Below, one piece after another: positions 7,782-14,148 of a DNA stretch of 24,380 bases. The stretch's first letter is position 1. Each line of letters starts with the position of its first letter. The stretch is taken from positions 1-24,380 of the IMG/VR virus record IMGVR_UViG_3300046012_000359. One strand, 5' to 3'. This DNA comes from a virus. Position numbers and translations under genes: made by a program. The notes below the pieces were generated by a model, which was not told where the DNA came from, searched no databases, and was given only the letters and a program-made list of their open reading frames with translations.

Positions 7782-8015
7782 TTAGGCTATGCGGGTCACA
7801 ATCAACACGGGCTTGCTCGTCAGCTTATCGTTCGTCACCTTGGTCTCGAACTTGATGGGCGGGTGACGCTTGGCGTACTGCGTGGCTGCGGCACGCACAT
7901 TATTCTTCAGGCGGTGCGCTTCGCCTTCATCCTCAGGCAGTTCGACCGGGAAATAGGCGCCCGGCGCCACCATGTCCTTGAAGGGATAACTTGCACGCAG
8001 CTTCTGTTCCGTCAT
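7782..8015 (-). CDS. Small hypothetical protein (77 aa)
   Basis: A small protein upstream of the membrane-protein gene. Three starts are possible: GTG at 8045, ATG at 8027 and ATG at 8015. The last is chosen because a short GAGA lies just before it, but the choice is weak. The body reads MTEQKLRASYPFKDMV, followed by an acidic stretch (ELPEDEGEAHRLKN) and a basic C-terminal half (QYAKRHPPIKFETKV). The pattern of a short helix then strands resembles small DNA-binding or regulatory phage proteins, but no motif supports that. It lies opposite a divergent plus-strand gene and shares its intergenic region. Confidence 0.55.
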   Translation of the reverse strand: MTEQKLRASYPFKDMVAPGAYFPVELPEDEGEAHRLKNNVRAAATQYAKRHPPIKFETKVTNDKLTSKPVLIVTRIA

Positions 8016-8055
8016 TCTCGTGTCCATGAAAGTTGACGCCACCACTGGGGACAGT

Positions 8056-8070
8056 TTAACATGAAGTTAA
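8056..8070. promoter_or_regulatory. Perfect inverted repeat between divergent genes, candidate operator
   Basis: TTAAC (8056-8060) and GTTAA (8066-8070) flank a 5-base centre ATGAA. It lies between the start of the minus-strand gene ending at 7782 and the plus-strand gene at 8122. Small palindromes of this form are often repressor sites, but no protein is known for it here. No convincing -35/-10 pair could be placed with certainty. Confidence 0.35.
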
Positions 8071-8121
8071 GTCCCAAGGGAAGACCAGGACGCAAACCCA
8101 GTCAGAACAAGGAGTTACCGC

Positions 8122-8601
8122 ATGGATCCTCAGGCCACTGTGAATTTTGCCCGGTTGGTAATGACCCAGGCTCAGGCGGCCAAGAAGATCCTGAAGGTGA
8201 TCTATGACAAGGATAACTGGTGCCAGTACGGGAAGGCCCTAGACGGCCGGGGCCGCGAGTGCAGCCCCATCTCCCCCAACGCCGCCCGCTGGTCCTTCTT
8301 GGGGGCTATCTATCGTGCCCGCCTGACCAAAGACGAAGCGCTGTCGATCCGCATCCTCTGCGAGACGAACAAGTTCACCGTGGAGGCATTCAGCCAGTCC
8401 ACCGACTACGAACTGATCATCAAGCTGCTCAAAGATACGGGCAAGGATTTGGGCAAGAAGACGCAGCTATATGAGGACTGCTGCGCTCTTGCCACCCGAC
8501 TGGCTTCTACGCCGCAACCTTCAACGGCAGCGGCCGTACACCTGGGAACCACTGCCTCAGATCCGGCTTCTTCGGAGCCGGCACCTCAGGCTTCTTCTTA
8601 G
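8122..8601 (+). CDS. DUF6197-like hypothetical protein
   Basis: The only plus-strand gene in the left 20 kb. It starts MDPQATVNFA with AAGGAG 8 bases upstream (159 residues). Residues about 30-66 read like the DUF6197 family, small proteins of unknown function found in phages and bacteria, with WCQYGKALDGRG, CSPISPNAARW and FLGAIYRA matching its W-x-Q, SP and RW-LGA pattern. The rest is helical (IKLLKDTGKDLGKKTQLYEDCCALATRL), and the last 30 residues are a low-complexity Pro/Ser/Ala tail. That tail is encoded in the 95 bases that overlap, on the opposite strand, the 3' end of the gene at 8507-8950. Confidence 0.72.
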   Translation: MDPQATVNFARLVMTQAQAAKKILKVIYDKDNWCQYGKALDGRGRECSPISPNAARWSFLGAIYRARLTKDEALSIRILCETNKFTVEAFSQSTDYELIIKLLKDTGKDLGKKTQLYEDCCALATRLASTPQPSTAAAVHLGTTASDPASSEPAPQASS

Positions 8602-8950
8602 CCCCCTCAATCACCGCACCGGCCAATTCGATGGCCCTCTTGCCCGGCAGTACACCGGTCTTCTTGAGGAGAGCCATGGCCACCTCCCCATAGGTTTGCG
8701 GCGGGTACTTGCTGTGGGTGCGTACCATCTGGCGCTGAGGCACCAGGATCACATGAACGTAGTTCTCCCGCACGCCTTCCTTGTTGAACCGATCCTTGAC
8801 CTGCATGCGTGAATGCGCGTTCAGGTCCACATAGGTACCGTCGCGGCGCGTGTGGGCCGGGATCTTGGTGTTCTGACCCAGGATGAAATGACTGCGGAAG
8901 GCCCGCATGCCAGAGAACTTGCTGAAGTCGGTGCGGATCTTGCCTAGCAT
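8507..8950 (-). CDS. Hypothetical protein (147 aa), tail-to-tail overlap with plus-strand gene
   Basis: The chosen start is MLGKIRTDFS at 8948-8950, with GGAGGAGG upstream and a 7-base overlap with the previous gene; a longer reading would cross that gene. The protein is basic (FKSHF-like and RRDGTYVDLNAHSR stretches), with a central strand YVHVILVPQRQMVRT, a helical part (YGEVAMALLKKTGVLPGKRAIELAGAVIEG) and a Lys/Pro-rich tail (KKKPEVPAPKKPD). No family is recognised. Its last 31 codons lie opposite the last 31 codons of the plus-strand gene at 8122-8601, so the two transcripts must collide or terminate inside each other. It is the last gene of its operon. Confidence 0.62.
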   Translation of the reverse strand: MLGKIRTDFSKFSGMRAFRSHFILGQNTKIPAHTRRDGTYVDLNAHSRMQVKDRFNKEGVRENYVHVILVPQRQMVRTHSKYPPQTYGEVAMALLKKTGVLPGKRAIELAGAVIEGAKKKPEVPAPKKPDLRQWFPGVRPLPLKVAA

Positions 8951-9297
8951 GAGATGGAGCCTCCTCCAAGGCCGACCGGACAGGCCAGCTTGGGACAATG
9001 GTAGGACATGACGCAGTACAGCTTGATGCCGCACTGCTGACATACACCTACGCAGGGATTGGGGCCCTCAGGGGCAGGTGAAGCGGTAGGGGTCACTGGG
9101 ACGAGACCCGGGGCGGCAGGCTCGCCCTGATAGAGCGGCCACACCTCAACGATAGGGGGAACTTGGCAGGGGATCTCCACGGAGTCATCGCACAATGCCA
9201 GTGGGGGCTGGTTTCCCAGCCCCCGCTCCGTGGCCTCTTCGTGGGTGCTCCCTGTCCCCACGAAGCTCCCTGAACTGGCTGCGCCGTTAGGCTGCAC
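8944..9297 (-). CDS. Cysteine-rich hypothetical protein
   Basis: A 117-residue protein that appears to start with GTG (9295-9297), overlapping the previous gene's stop. The N-terminal two thirds are Gly/Pro/Thr/Glu-rich and probably disordered. The last 37 residues hold seven cysteines (PCVGVCQQCGIK, YCVMSYHCPKLACP), a spacing that suggests a zinc- or disulfide-stabilised knuckle. There is no N-terminal signal sequence, so a cytoplasmic zinc site is more likely than disulfides. Start codon and function are uncertain; it may begin later at an internal codon. It lies between two basic small proteins in a short operon. Confidence 0.5.
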   Translation of the reverse strand: MQPNGAASSGSFVGTGSTHEEATERGLGNQPPLALCDDSVEIPCQVPPIVEVWPLYQGEPAAPGLVPVTPTASPAPEGPNPCVGVCQQCGIKLYCVMSYHCPKLACPVGLGGGSISC

Positions 9298-9505
9298 GCT
9301 TGATCTCGATCTGCCCGCCGCCGATGCGGTGGGTGGTGAACTCCTTCTTGACGCGCTTGCCGTACTGGTAGGCCGCCTGGGCCACCGACGGATGCTTGTT
9401 CAGATCGAACGCGCGCGTCTCGCCCTTCTTCATCGTGTTGAAGCTGTAGATGGGCGGGCGGCCGGGGCCGCGCTTGGACTTCTTGCTTGCTTTCTTCTTG
9501 GCCAT
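9287..9505 (-). CDS. Small basic, AT-hook-like protein (72 aa)
   Basis: A 72-residue, very basic protein starting MAKKKASKKSKRGPGRPPIY. The RGPGRPP segment (residues 12-18) matches the core of an AT-hook, a minor-groove DNA-binding motif. The remainder (FDLNKHPSVAQAAYQYGKRVKKEF) could form a small helix, and residues 60-70 a strand. GGAG lies 8 bases before the ATG. It is the first gene after a good promoter at 9544-9572, so it may be strongly expressed. A chromatin-like or transcription role is a guess from the motif alone. Confidence 0.65.
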   Translation of the reverse strand: MAKKKASKKSKRGPGRPPIYSFNTMKKGETRAFDLNKHPSVAQAAYQYGKRVKKEFTTHRIGGGQIEIKRAA

Positions 9506-9543
9506 TTGATCGCTCCCTGAAAATGGGTTATTAACGTATATTA

Positions 9544-9572
9544 AGTATGACCAAAAATTGTATTTGTGTCAA
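9544..9572 (-). promoter_or_regulatory. Sigma70-type promoter for the 8.5-9.5 kb unit
   Basis: On the minus strand a perfect TTGACA (9567-9572) stands 17 bases from CATACT (9544-9549). The -35 box overlaps the TGA stop of the upstream gene, as in the promoter at 14120-14148. An imperfect palindrome, TTAA-cgtata-TTAA, lies at 9531-9544, just inside the expected start site, and could be an operator. Confidence 0.65.
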
Positions 9573-9829
9573 GCCTTTTTGGTCTCGGGCATCTCCGCCA
9601 TTGAATGCTTCTTCGCATTGGACAGCTTCTTGCGCGTCTCCAGGAAGATGTTGGCGCATTCGGCGGCGATCTTGGCAGCCTCCTCGGGCTTGTTCAGATA
9701 CCGGCCCTCTTCCAGCGCTCGCGTGAAGCGATCGGAGTAGACCTTATCCCACAGGCCCTGATCCGGCGGGATCTCGGGCGTGATGGGTTTCTGGGCGGCA
9801 GCGGGGCCAGCTTTCTTTTTCTCAGCCAT
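9569..9829 (-). CDS. Small charged hypothetical protein (86 aa)
   Basis: An 86-residue protein starting MAEKKKAGPAAAQKP with AAGGAG 6 bases upstream. The start overlaps the RNA ligase stop by 8 bases. After a Lys/Ala/Pro-rich N-terminus (1-24) the sequence is helical and charged (DRFTRALEEGRYL, EEAAKIAAECANIFLETRKKLSNAKKH) and ends with a lysine cluster. No catalytic motif is visible. It closes the operon that begins at the 14.1-kb promoter. Its coupling to the RNA ligase gene makes a partner or accessory role possible, without direct evidence. Confidence 0.62.
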   Translation of the reverse strand: MAEKKKAGPAAAQKPITPEIPPDQGLWDKVYSDRFTRALEEGRYLNKPEEAAKIAAECANIFLETRKKLSNAKKHSMAEMPETKKA

Positions 9830-10517
9830 TTTTTACTCCTTGGAAGTCCTTGACTTTGAGTTTCGTGATGATGCGATGCCCGAGGCGGTTGCGCATCTCC
9901 AGCCGCGGCCGGCAGACCAACCCCTCGGCCGCATGCGGCTCGACATAACTGGTCTGGAAGACCTCGGACTGCATGCCGTTCTTGACGTGGTTGACAGCCT
10001 CCCACATATTGCCGACGCCGATGACCGGCACGACCTGGACCCCTAGCTTCTGTGCGATGTCCTCCACCGCCTGCCGCTCCAGCCAGATGCCGCCGATGCA
10101 GACATCGAACAAGATGAAGCGCTGCTTGGATCCGTAGTTGCCGCCACCCTTCTGGATGCCGGCGCCGAAGCCTTCACCGTACAGGACCGCCGTAGCGTCT
10201 TCCTGGGCCAGCTTGGAGAAGTCCAAGGTCTCGCGCAGGCTGTCGAAGGTGAAGACCTCCTGGAGGTGCGTGAGCAGCTTGGTGGGCATCTGCGAGTTCT
10301 CATGGTGCCCACCGAACTGCACCGGCTGGGTATCCTGCGGGTTCACCGTGACCCGGACGTTCGTGCCGTCCACCTTCTCGGTCCAGATCCAGTCACCCCA
10401 GGCGAGATACTCGAACTCGGGAAGCGCGTACTGGCCGAACAGCACAGTCTTGTGCTTGGTGGCCGGGTCGCGCAGGAAGAAGGTCTGGATCTTGTGGTAG
10501 TCGGTCTTGTCGCTCAT
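9822..10517 (-). CDS. ATP-dependent RNA ligase (nucleotidyltransferase family)
   Basis: A 231-residue ligase. The start MSDKTDYHKI at 10515-10517 follows GGGAGGGG and overlaps the upstream stop (ATGA). It shows the covalent nucleotidyltransferase motifs in order: motif I TEKVDGTN with the adenylated Lys48, motif III LYGEG (112-116), IIIa FILFDV (134-139), IV EGLVCRP (198-204) and V ITKLKVKDF (Lys219, Lys221). Such enzymes seal 5'-phosphate and 3'-hydroxyl RNA ends; many phage versions repair cut tRNAs. The length is that of the catalytic core with no large extra domain, closer to the Rnl2 and small phage ligases than to T4 Rnl1. No end-healing kinase/phosphatase is seen nearby, but RtcB lies in the same operon. 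Confidence 0.88.
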   Translation of the reverse strand: MSDKTDYHKIQTFFLRDPATKHKTVLFGQYALPEFEYLAWGDWIWTEKVDGTNVRVTVNPQDTQPVQFGGHHENSQMPTKLLTHLQEVFTFDSLRETLDFSKLAQEDATAVLYGEGFGAGIQKGGGNYGSKQRFILFDVCIGGIWLERQAVEDIAQKLGVQVVPVIGVGNMWEAVNHVKNGMQSEVFQTSYVEPHAAEGLVCRPRLEMRNRLGHRIITKLKVKDFQGVKNG

Positions 10518-10912
10518 GTCCCCTCCCAGAACCACACCTCAAGGTCTGTGATTTGGTTTTGTAAGATTATTCGGATTATAACCCGGCGCCCCGCGGTTGT
10601 CTGCATGACATGCAGGAGCCAGTGCCAGGGATGCAGCAGCTTCTTCACCAAAGCCATATCCCGCTTGGAGTTCGCGGCGTTGCACTTGTGGCAGAGCAGC
10701 CGCGTATGCGGCTTGTCCAGAGCATGATCCCAGCGCAGCACGTTCAGGCGGCTGTGGTCATGCTCCAGGGTCGCCATATTGTCCCGGGAGAAGCATTTCT
10801 TCGTCGCGGGGTCTACACAGTCCCGAGGATGGACCAGAGAGCAGTTGCACTGATCGCAGAAGGGATGTTCCGCGAACAGACGATCCCGTCGGGCCTTCTG
10901 CTTAGCGCCCAC
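10514..10912 (-). CDS. HNH endonuclease
   Basis: A 132-residue protein starting with GTG (10910-10912), which overlaps the upstream TAG (TAGTG). It has the layout of zinc-containing HNH nucleases: CDQC (residues 19-22), the catalytic-type EHDH (50-53) at the start of the beta-beta-alpha site, and CHKC-NAANSKRD (74-85) closing the zinc site. The last 40 residues are hydrophobic and helical. HNH proteins of this size in phages may be free-standing homing endonucleases or assist packaging or DNA metabolism; its place between small genes and the RNA ligase suggests a free-standing nuclease. Confidence 0.8.
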   Translation of the reverse strand: MGAKQKARRDRLFAEHPFCDQCNCSLVHPRDCVDPATKKCFSRDNMATLEHDHSRLNVLRWDHALDKPHTRLLCHKCNAANSKRDMALVKKLLHPWHWLLHVMQTTAGRRVIIRIILQNQITDLEVWFWEGT

Positions 10913-11127
10913 TACTGCCCTTTGCTGGGGTAGTCGTTGGCCACACTCACGCCGGTGATGCGGAACGTGGAGTCATTGTGCTCACCGAGCACCGTCACGA
11001 AGTCATCGATGCTCAAGTCCTTCGACTTGGCTACGGCCTCTTCCACGCTGGCAGCGCGGACGCTGACGCCCACTTCGATGTCGATCCGACCAGTGACCTG
11101 ATATTCCTGCTGCTTTTGCTTTCCCAT
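10912..11127 (-). CDS. Small hypothetical protein (71 aa)
   Basis: A 71-residue protein starting MGKQKQQEYQ, with AGGGA 6 bases upstream and an overlap with the upstream stop (TAATG). The pattern of two strands, a helix and two strands (YQVTGRIDIEVGVSVRA, SVEEAVAKSKDL, VTVLGEHNDSTFRITGVSV) is typical of small conserved phage proteins with a beta-rich fold in which a short helix EEAVAKA follows a strand. No known function is assigned. It is coupled to genes on both sides (1-base overlaps), so it is co-translated with the HNH gene. Confidence 0.65.
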   Translation of the reverse strand: MGKQKQQEYQVTGRIDIEVGVSVRAASVEEAVAKSKDLSIDDFVTVLGEHNDSTFRITGVSVANDYPSKGQ

Positions 11128-11619
11128 TATTGTCCCTCGCGTGACGCCCAGAAGCGGCGGTTTAGATTCTGGACCTTATAGCTCACCCAGCGGCAGTTGC
11201 CCGGGTAGTACCCCTTCTTCCCATTGCGCCGGTCCAAAGTCAGATCGTCGCGGTATCCATGGCAGCGGGCCCAGTCCCGGAACGCGGCGAAGTCATGCCA
11301 CGCCTTGCAGACCTTGATACCGGCACCACCGTAGTCCAGATACTTGGTGTGCCCCTTCGTACTCGCAGCGCTGCAACATCCCGTGCCAGATGTTGTGGAG
11401 CCGGGTCCTGTAACCCCCATGCGTAGTCTTGGCCTTCCGGATCCGCTCACGACGAAGGCATCCGCAATGGTCAGTCAGGCCGTGGACCAGCCGGAACTTG
11501 GTCGCCCGGATGGTCCCGCCACACTTGCATTTGCACTTCCAAGCCCTGTCCTTCCCCAACCGGCCGTCTTCGCCAACGACCGCGAGGCGCCCGAAGCGCT
11601 TCCCGGTCAGGTCTTTCAT
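11127..11619 (-). pseudogene. AP2/HNH-like phage DNA-binding or homing-type gene split by a +1 frameshift
   Basis: Two overlapping minus-strand frames join into one family-like protein of 163 residues. The first frame (from MKDLTGKRFG, ATG 11617-11619) carries the N-terminal part: a CKCKCGGT zinc-like pair, HCGCLRRER, and LHNIWHGMLQRC. The second frame supplies YLDYGGAGIKVCKAW, TLDRRNGKKGYYPGNCRW and VQNLNRR. This order is that of a widespread phage protein family with AP2/HNH-type features. The frames meet at a GGGG run (11352-11355): removing one G joins ..CEYEG to HTKYLDYGG. It may be an inactivating mutation, a sequencing or assembly error in a homopolymer, or programmed +1 shifting. The start overlaps the thyX stop. 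Confidence 0.75.
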
Positions 11620-12299
11620 ACGCGCCCGTGCTTTTCCTTGAAGGCCGTGATGCTGATGGGCACTAGGGGCTCAATCAGCTGCATGAGGGCCTTGGCGTAC
11701 AGCTGCATCTCAAACTGAGAGTGCGGGTCATCCCGCAGGTAGAGGAAGTGCATCAGGTTGTGGAGGTCCACCGTCGCATACATGCGGCTGTAGGTCGCCA
11801 CCGGCAAGACTGAGCGTGCCAGTTCCTTGGCGCAGCCCTTGTCCAACAGCAGCTGATAGATGCGATTGGCCTGCTGCACCTGCCCGGAGATTATCTGGCG
11901 GATCTCGTCGGCATGCTCGCATTGCACCTGGGTGCGGGCCTGCTTGTTGTGACTGTCGGGGGTGGTGATGTCCTGCACCTCCGGCACATAGAAGCCCAGG
12001 TCCAGCTTCGCGTATCGGCCGCTCATCTCGTTGAAGCTCCACGTCCGGTGGCGGTGCCACTGACGGAAGATGAAGAGAGGCGCCTGGATCTCAAACTGGA
12101 AGATAACGTGCTCGAAGGGGGAGGTGTGGTTGTTCAGCATCATGTACCGGATGAGCCGGTAGTCACTGCCTTCCTCTAAGCCGGGCCTCCAGTCAGCGTT
12201 ATGGCTGACCCGCGCGGCCCGCGCCACGGTCAGGTCGCTTCCCATGTGGTCCGCGAGACGGACGAAGCCATGATCCAGTACCTTGAGCTCACGGACCAT
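11616..12299 (-). CDS. thyX: FAD-dependent thymidylate synthase
   Basis: A 227-residue ThyX, which makes dTMP from dUMP using FAD, NADPH and methylene-tetrahydrofolate. The signature RHR-x7-S is complete: RHR at 83-85, then NEMSGRY with Ser93 and Arg95. The N-terminal RAARVSHNADW and IRYMMLNNHTSPFEH match the substrate-binding segments, and the C-terminal LHNLMHFLYLRDDPHSQFEM the helical FAD/dUMP region. AGGGG stands 5 bases before the ATG, 2 bases past the rtcB stop, and the gene is coupled to the next one (ATGA). Phages carry thyX to raise thymidine nucleotide supply during replication. Confidence 0.95.
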   Translation of the reverse strand: MVRELKVLDHGFVRLADHMGSDLTVARAARVSHNADWRPGLEEGSDYRLIRYMMLNNHTSPFEHVIFQFEIQAPLFIFRQWHRHRTWSFNEMSGRYAKLDLGFYVPEVQDITTPDSHNKQARTQVQCEHADEIRQIISGQVQQANRIYQLLLDKGCAKELARSVLPVATYSRMYATVDLHNLMHFLYLRDDPHSQFEMQLYAKALMQLIEPLVPISITAFKEKHGRV

Positions 12300-12301
12300 A
12301 A

Positions 12302-13588
12302 TTACCCCTTCACGCAGATGATTTGATGCAGTTCGGTCACTACTTCCACGAGGTCGCTCTGGTTGTCCATGACCTGCTGGATGTCCTTGTAGGCCCCGGG
12401 AATCTCATCGATCACCTCGGCGTCCTTGCGGCACTCGATACCGAAGGTCTGGGCCTCCAAGTCCTGCACAGTGAACTGAGCGCGCGCGGCGGTGCGACTC
12501 ATCTTGCGGCCAGCGCCGTGTGAGCAAGAGTCGAACGAGTCCGGATTGCCCTTGCCGCGCACGATGAAGCTGCGGGCGCCCATGCTGCCCGGGATGATGC
12601 CCAAGTCGCCGGCACGTGCCCGGACGGCCCCCTTGCGGGTGATCCAGACGTTTAGGCCGAAATGGTTCTCCCGCGCCACATAGTTGTGGTGGCAGTTGAT
12701 AGCCATCGGCAACATCTCGTAGTCAGAGTCTTCCCCCAGCCGTTCCGGGAAGTGCTTCTGCATGACCTGCACCACCGCCCGCAGCATAAGCGTGCGGTTG
12801 GTCATGGCGTAGTCCTGAGCCCAGGCCACGGCCTTCATGTAGTGGTTGAAGTTCTCCGAGCCGTCGGGCAGGTAGGCCAGATCCTTGTCCGGCAGGTGGA
12901 CGAACCACCGTTCCATGTCCTTCTTGGCCCGCTCGATGAAGTAGGTCCCAATGGCGTTGCCGATGCCGCGGCTGCCCGAGTGGAGCATGATCCACACGTT
13001 GTCTTCCAGGTCCAGGCACAGTTCGATGAAGTGGTTGCCGGTGCCCAAGGTACCCAGCTGGTTGATGGCCCGGGAAGCGGAGCGGTGCAGCTTGGGGAAC
13101 TCCTCTTGGAGGCGCCACAGGCGCGCTGTGAGGCTCTGGGAGGCGTTGCCGAAGTCGGTGCGGCGGCCCTCCGGCTCAGCACCGAAGTAGGCATGGACGA
13201 GCGTGGGGATGGCCTGGATGCCCCAAGCGCCCTTGTCGTTCACTCCGCCGTTGTCCGAACGGCCGTGCGGGACGGCTGTTTCAATGTCGGAGCGGATGGC
13301 GTGCAGGTTGGAAGGCAGGTCACGGCCCTTCAAGGGCAGCTTCAAGGCCACCATGCCGCAGCCAATGTCCACACCCACGGCGGCCGGGATGATGGCGCCC
13401 TTGGTGGCGATCACGGAGCCCGCAGTGCTACCGAAGCCTGCATGCACGTCAGGCATGGCCGCGACATGCTTGTGGATGAAGGGAAGTTCCGCGAGGTTGC
13501 GCAGCTGCTGCTCAGCCGACGGCTCTACCTCATTCGTCCAGATCTTGACCGGCCAGCGGCCTTCACCCAGGACTTTCTTGATGCTCAT
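12302..13588 (-). CDS. rtcB: RNA-splicing ligase RtcB
   Basis: A 428-residue RtcB, which joins RNA 2',3'-cyclic phosphate or 3'-phosphate ends to 5'-hydroxyl ends using GTP and Mn2+. The metal and catalytic residues are all present: DIGCGM with Asp74 and Cys77, GTGNHF with His186, LHSGSRG with His203, CHHNYV (300/301), and SHGAGR with His357, the expected guanylylated histidine. The ATG overlaps the upstream stop (ATGA), with GGAG 7 bases before it. RtcB has no need for end-healing enzymes, so it can repair RNAs cut by anticodon-type nucleases directly, or splice tRNAs. No archease gene is seen. Full length and intact motifs argue for an active enzyme. Confidence 0.96.
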   Translation of the reverse strand: MSIKKVLGEGRWPVKIWTNEVEPSAEQQLRNLAELPFIHKHVAAMPDVHAGFGSTAGSVIATKGAIIPAAVGVDIGCGMVALKLPLKGRDLPSNLHAIRSDIETAVPHGRSDNGGVNDKGAWGIQAIPTLVHAYFGAEPEGRRTDFGNASQSLTARLWRLQEEFPKLHRSASRAINQLGTLGTGNHFIELCLDLEDNVWIMLHSGSRGIGNAIGTYFIERAKKDMERWFVHLPDKDLAYLPDGSENFNHYMKAVAWAQDYAMTNRTLMLRAVVQVMQKHFPERLGEDSDYEMLPMAINCHHNYVARENHFGLNVWITRKGAVRARAGDLGIIPGSMGARSFIVRGKGNPDSFDSCSHGAGRKMSRTAARAQFTVQDLEAQTFGIECRKDAEVIDEIPGAYKDIQQVMDNQSDLVEVVTELHQIICVKG

Positions 13589-13926
13589 GCCGCGCTCCGG
13601 TTGTGGTAGAAGGCCGGGTTCGCATGCCCCGGATTGCCCTCATCCTCATCCATGCCCACGGTCAGGGCTTCCACCCCGGTGGTATAAGAATCACACGGGC
13701 GCCAGAGCAGCCCACAGGAGCCGCACTTGTGTATGCGATGGGGCGGGTTGGTCCAGCCGGTCGCCGGTTCCGGCGCATCAATGTGCTGGGTCATGCAGCG
13801 GGGGCAGAAGAGCAGCATCTTGATCGGGGTGGTCAGCACCGTGAACAAGACATCCTGCAACGGCTTGTGGATCGTGCCGCAATGCGTGTCCACGATCTCT
13901 TTCTGCGCCTCGGTCAGCTGCAACAT
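13585..13926 (-). CDS. Zinc-ribbon hypothetical protein
   Basis: A 113-residue protein starting MLQLTEAQKE behind AGGGGAGGGG. It carries one four-Cys zinc site, CPRC (41-44) and CGSC (68-71), with the conserved-looking link HID-x8-W-x-NPPHR and a following WRPCDSYTTGV. This arrangement recurs in small phage proteins of unknown function. The ends are helical (N-terminal) and acidic, with GMDEDEGN near 91-98. It is the first gene of the rtcB-thyX-ligase operon and follows a long structured leader. Zinc binding is likely; any role in nucleic-acid handling is inferred from operon company. Confidence 0.75.
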   Translation of the reverse strand: MLQLTEAQKEIVDTHCGTIHKPLQDVLFTVLTTPIKMLLFCPRCMTQHIDAPEPATGWTNPPHRIHKCGSCGLLWRPCDSYTTGVEALTVGMDEDEGNPGHANPAFYHNRSAA

Positions 13927-14112
13927 GGTCCCCTCCCCTAGAAGTTTGTGAGTGGTGGGACTTGCACCCCACTCCGCTTACTGGCTTGCTCATCTGAGGC
14001 TAGTTTAGGGTTGCGAGCCCTTGGGTCTGTTCCCAGCCTACAGCGCACTTTTGCCCAACGCAGCGGCCCGTATACGTTACTAGCCGGGGGGCCCTAGTTT
14101 GGCCCGTCACTC
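13927..14112 (-). ncRNA. Long structured 5' leader of the rtcB operon
   Basis: About 185 bases lie between the predicted transcription start (near 14112) and the first ATG, without a credible gene. On the minus strand the 5' end GAGTG (14108-14112) can pair with CACTC at 13950-13954, and the pairing extends to about 10 bp with a single bulged base if upstream bases are included, so the leader is closed by one long helix. Inside are a GGGCC/GGCCC hairpin, an AGGG/CCCT hairpin with a CTCGCAA loop, and a hairpin with GTGCAAGT loop. A segment at 14009-14033 is similar to 15953-15975. No known riboswitch is recognised. Confidence 0.5.
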
Positions 14113-14119
14113 AAAACAA

Positions 14120-14148
14120 ATGATAATTGAGTTAATTATTAAAGTCAA
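14120..14148 (-). promoter_or_regulatory. Strong sigma70-type promoter of the rtcB operon
   Basis: On the minus strand TTGACT (14143-14148) is 17 bases from TATCAT (14120-14125), five of six matches at each box, in an AT-rich stretch. The -35 box overlaps the TGA stop of the methyltransferase gene, so this promoter was probably placed at the gene boundary. Confidence 0.75.

Noticed and set aside
12662-13609. 315-codon plus-strand frame opposite rtcB
   Set aside because: The minus strand encodes a complete RtcB with all active-site residues; the plus frame is a composition artefact with no known motif.
13943-14035. Possible ordinary tRNA in the rtcB leader (hairpins with loops CTCGCAA and GTGCAAGT)
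   Set aside because: Arms cannot be joined into a cloverleaf: the T-like loop has 8 bases, the D arm is missing and the spacing is wrong. Treated as part of a structured leader.
13927-14112. Cobalamin riboswitch or group I intron core in the rtcB leader
   Set aside because: Only short fragments (GGGAACAGAC, GGTGCAAGTCC) resemble conserved boxes; the order and the remaining conserved boxes are missing.
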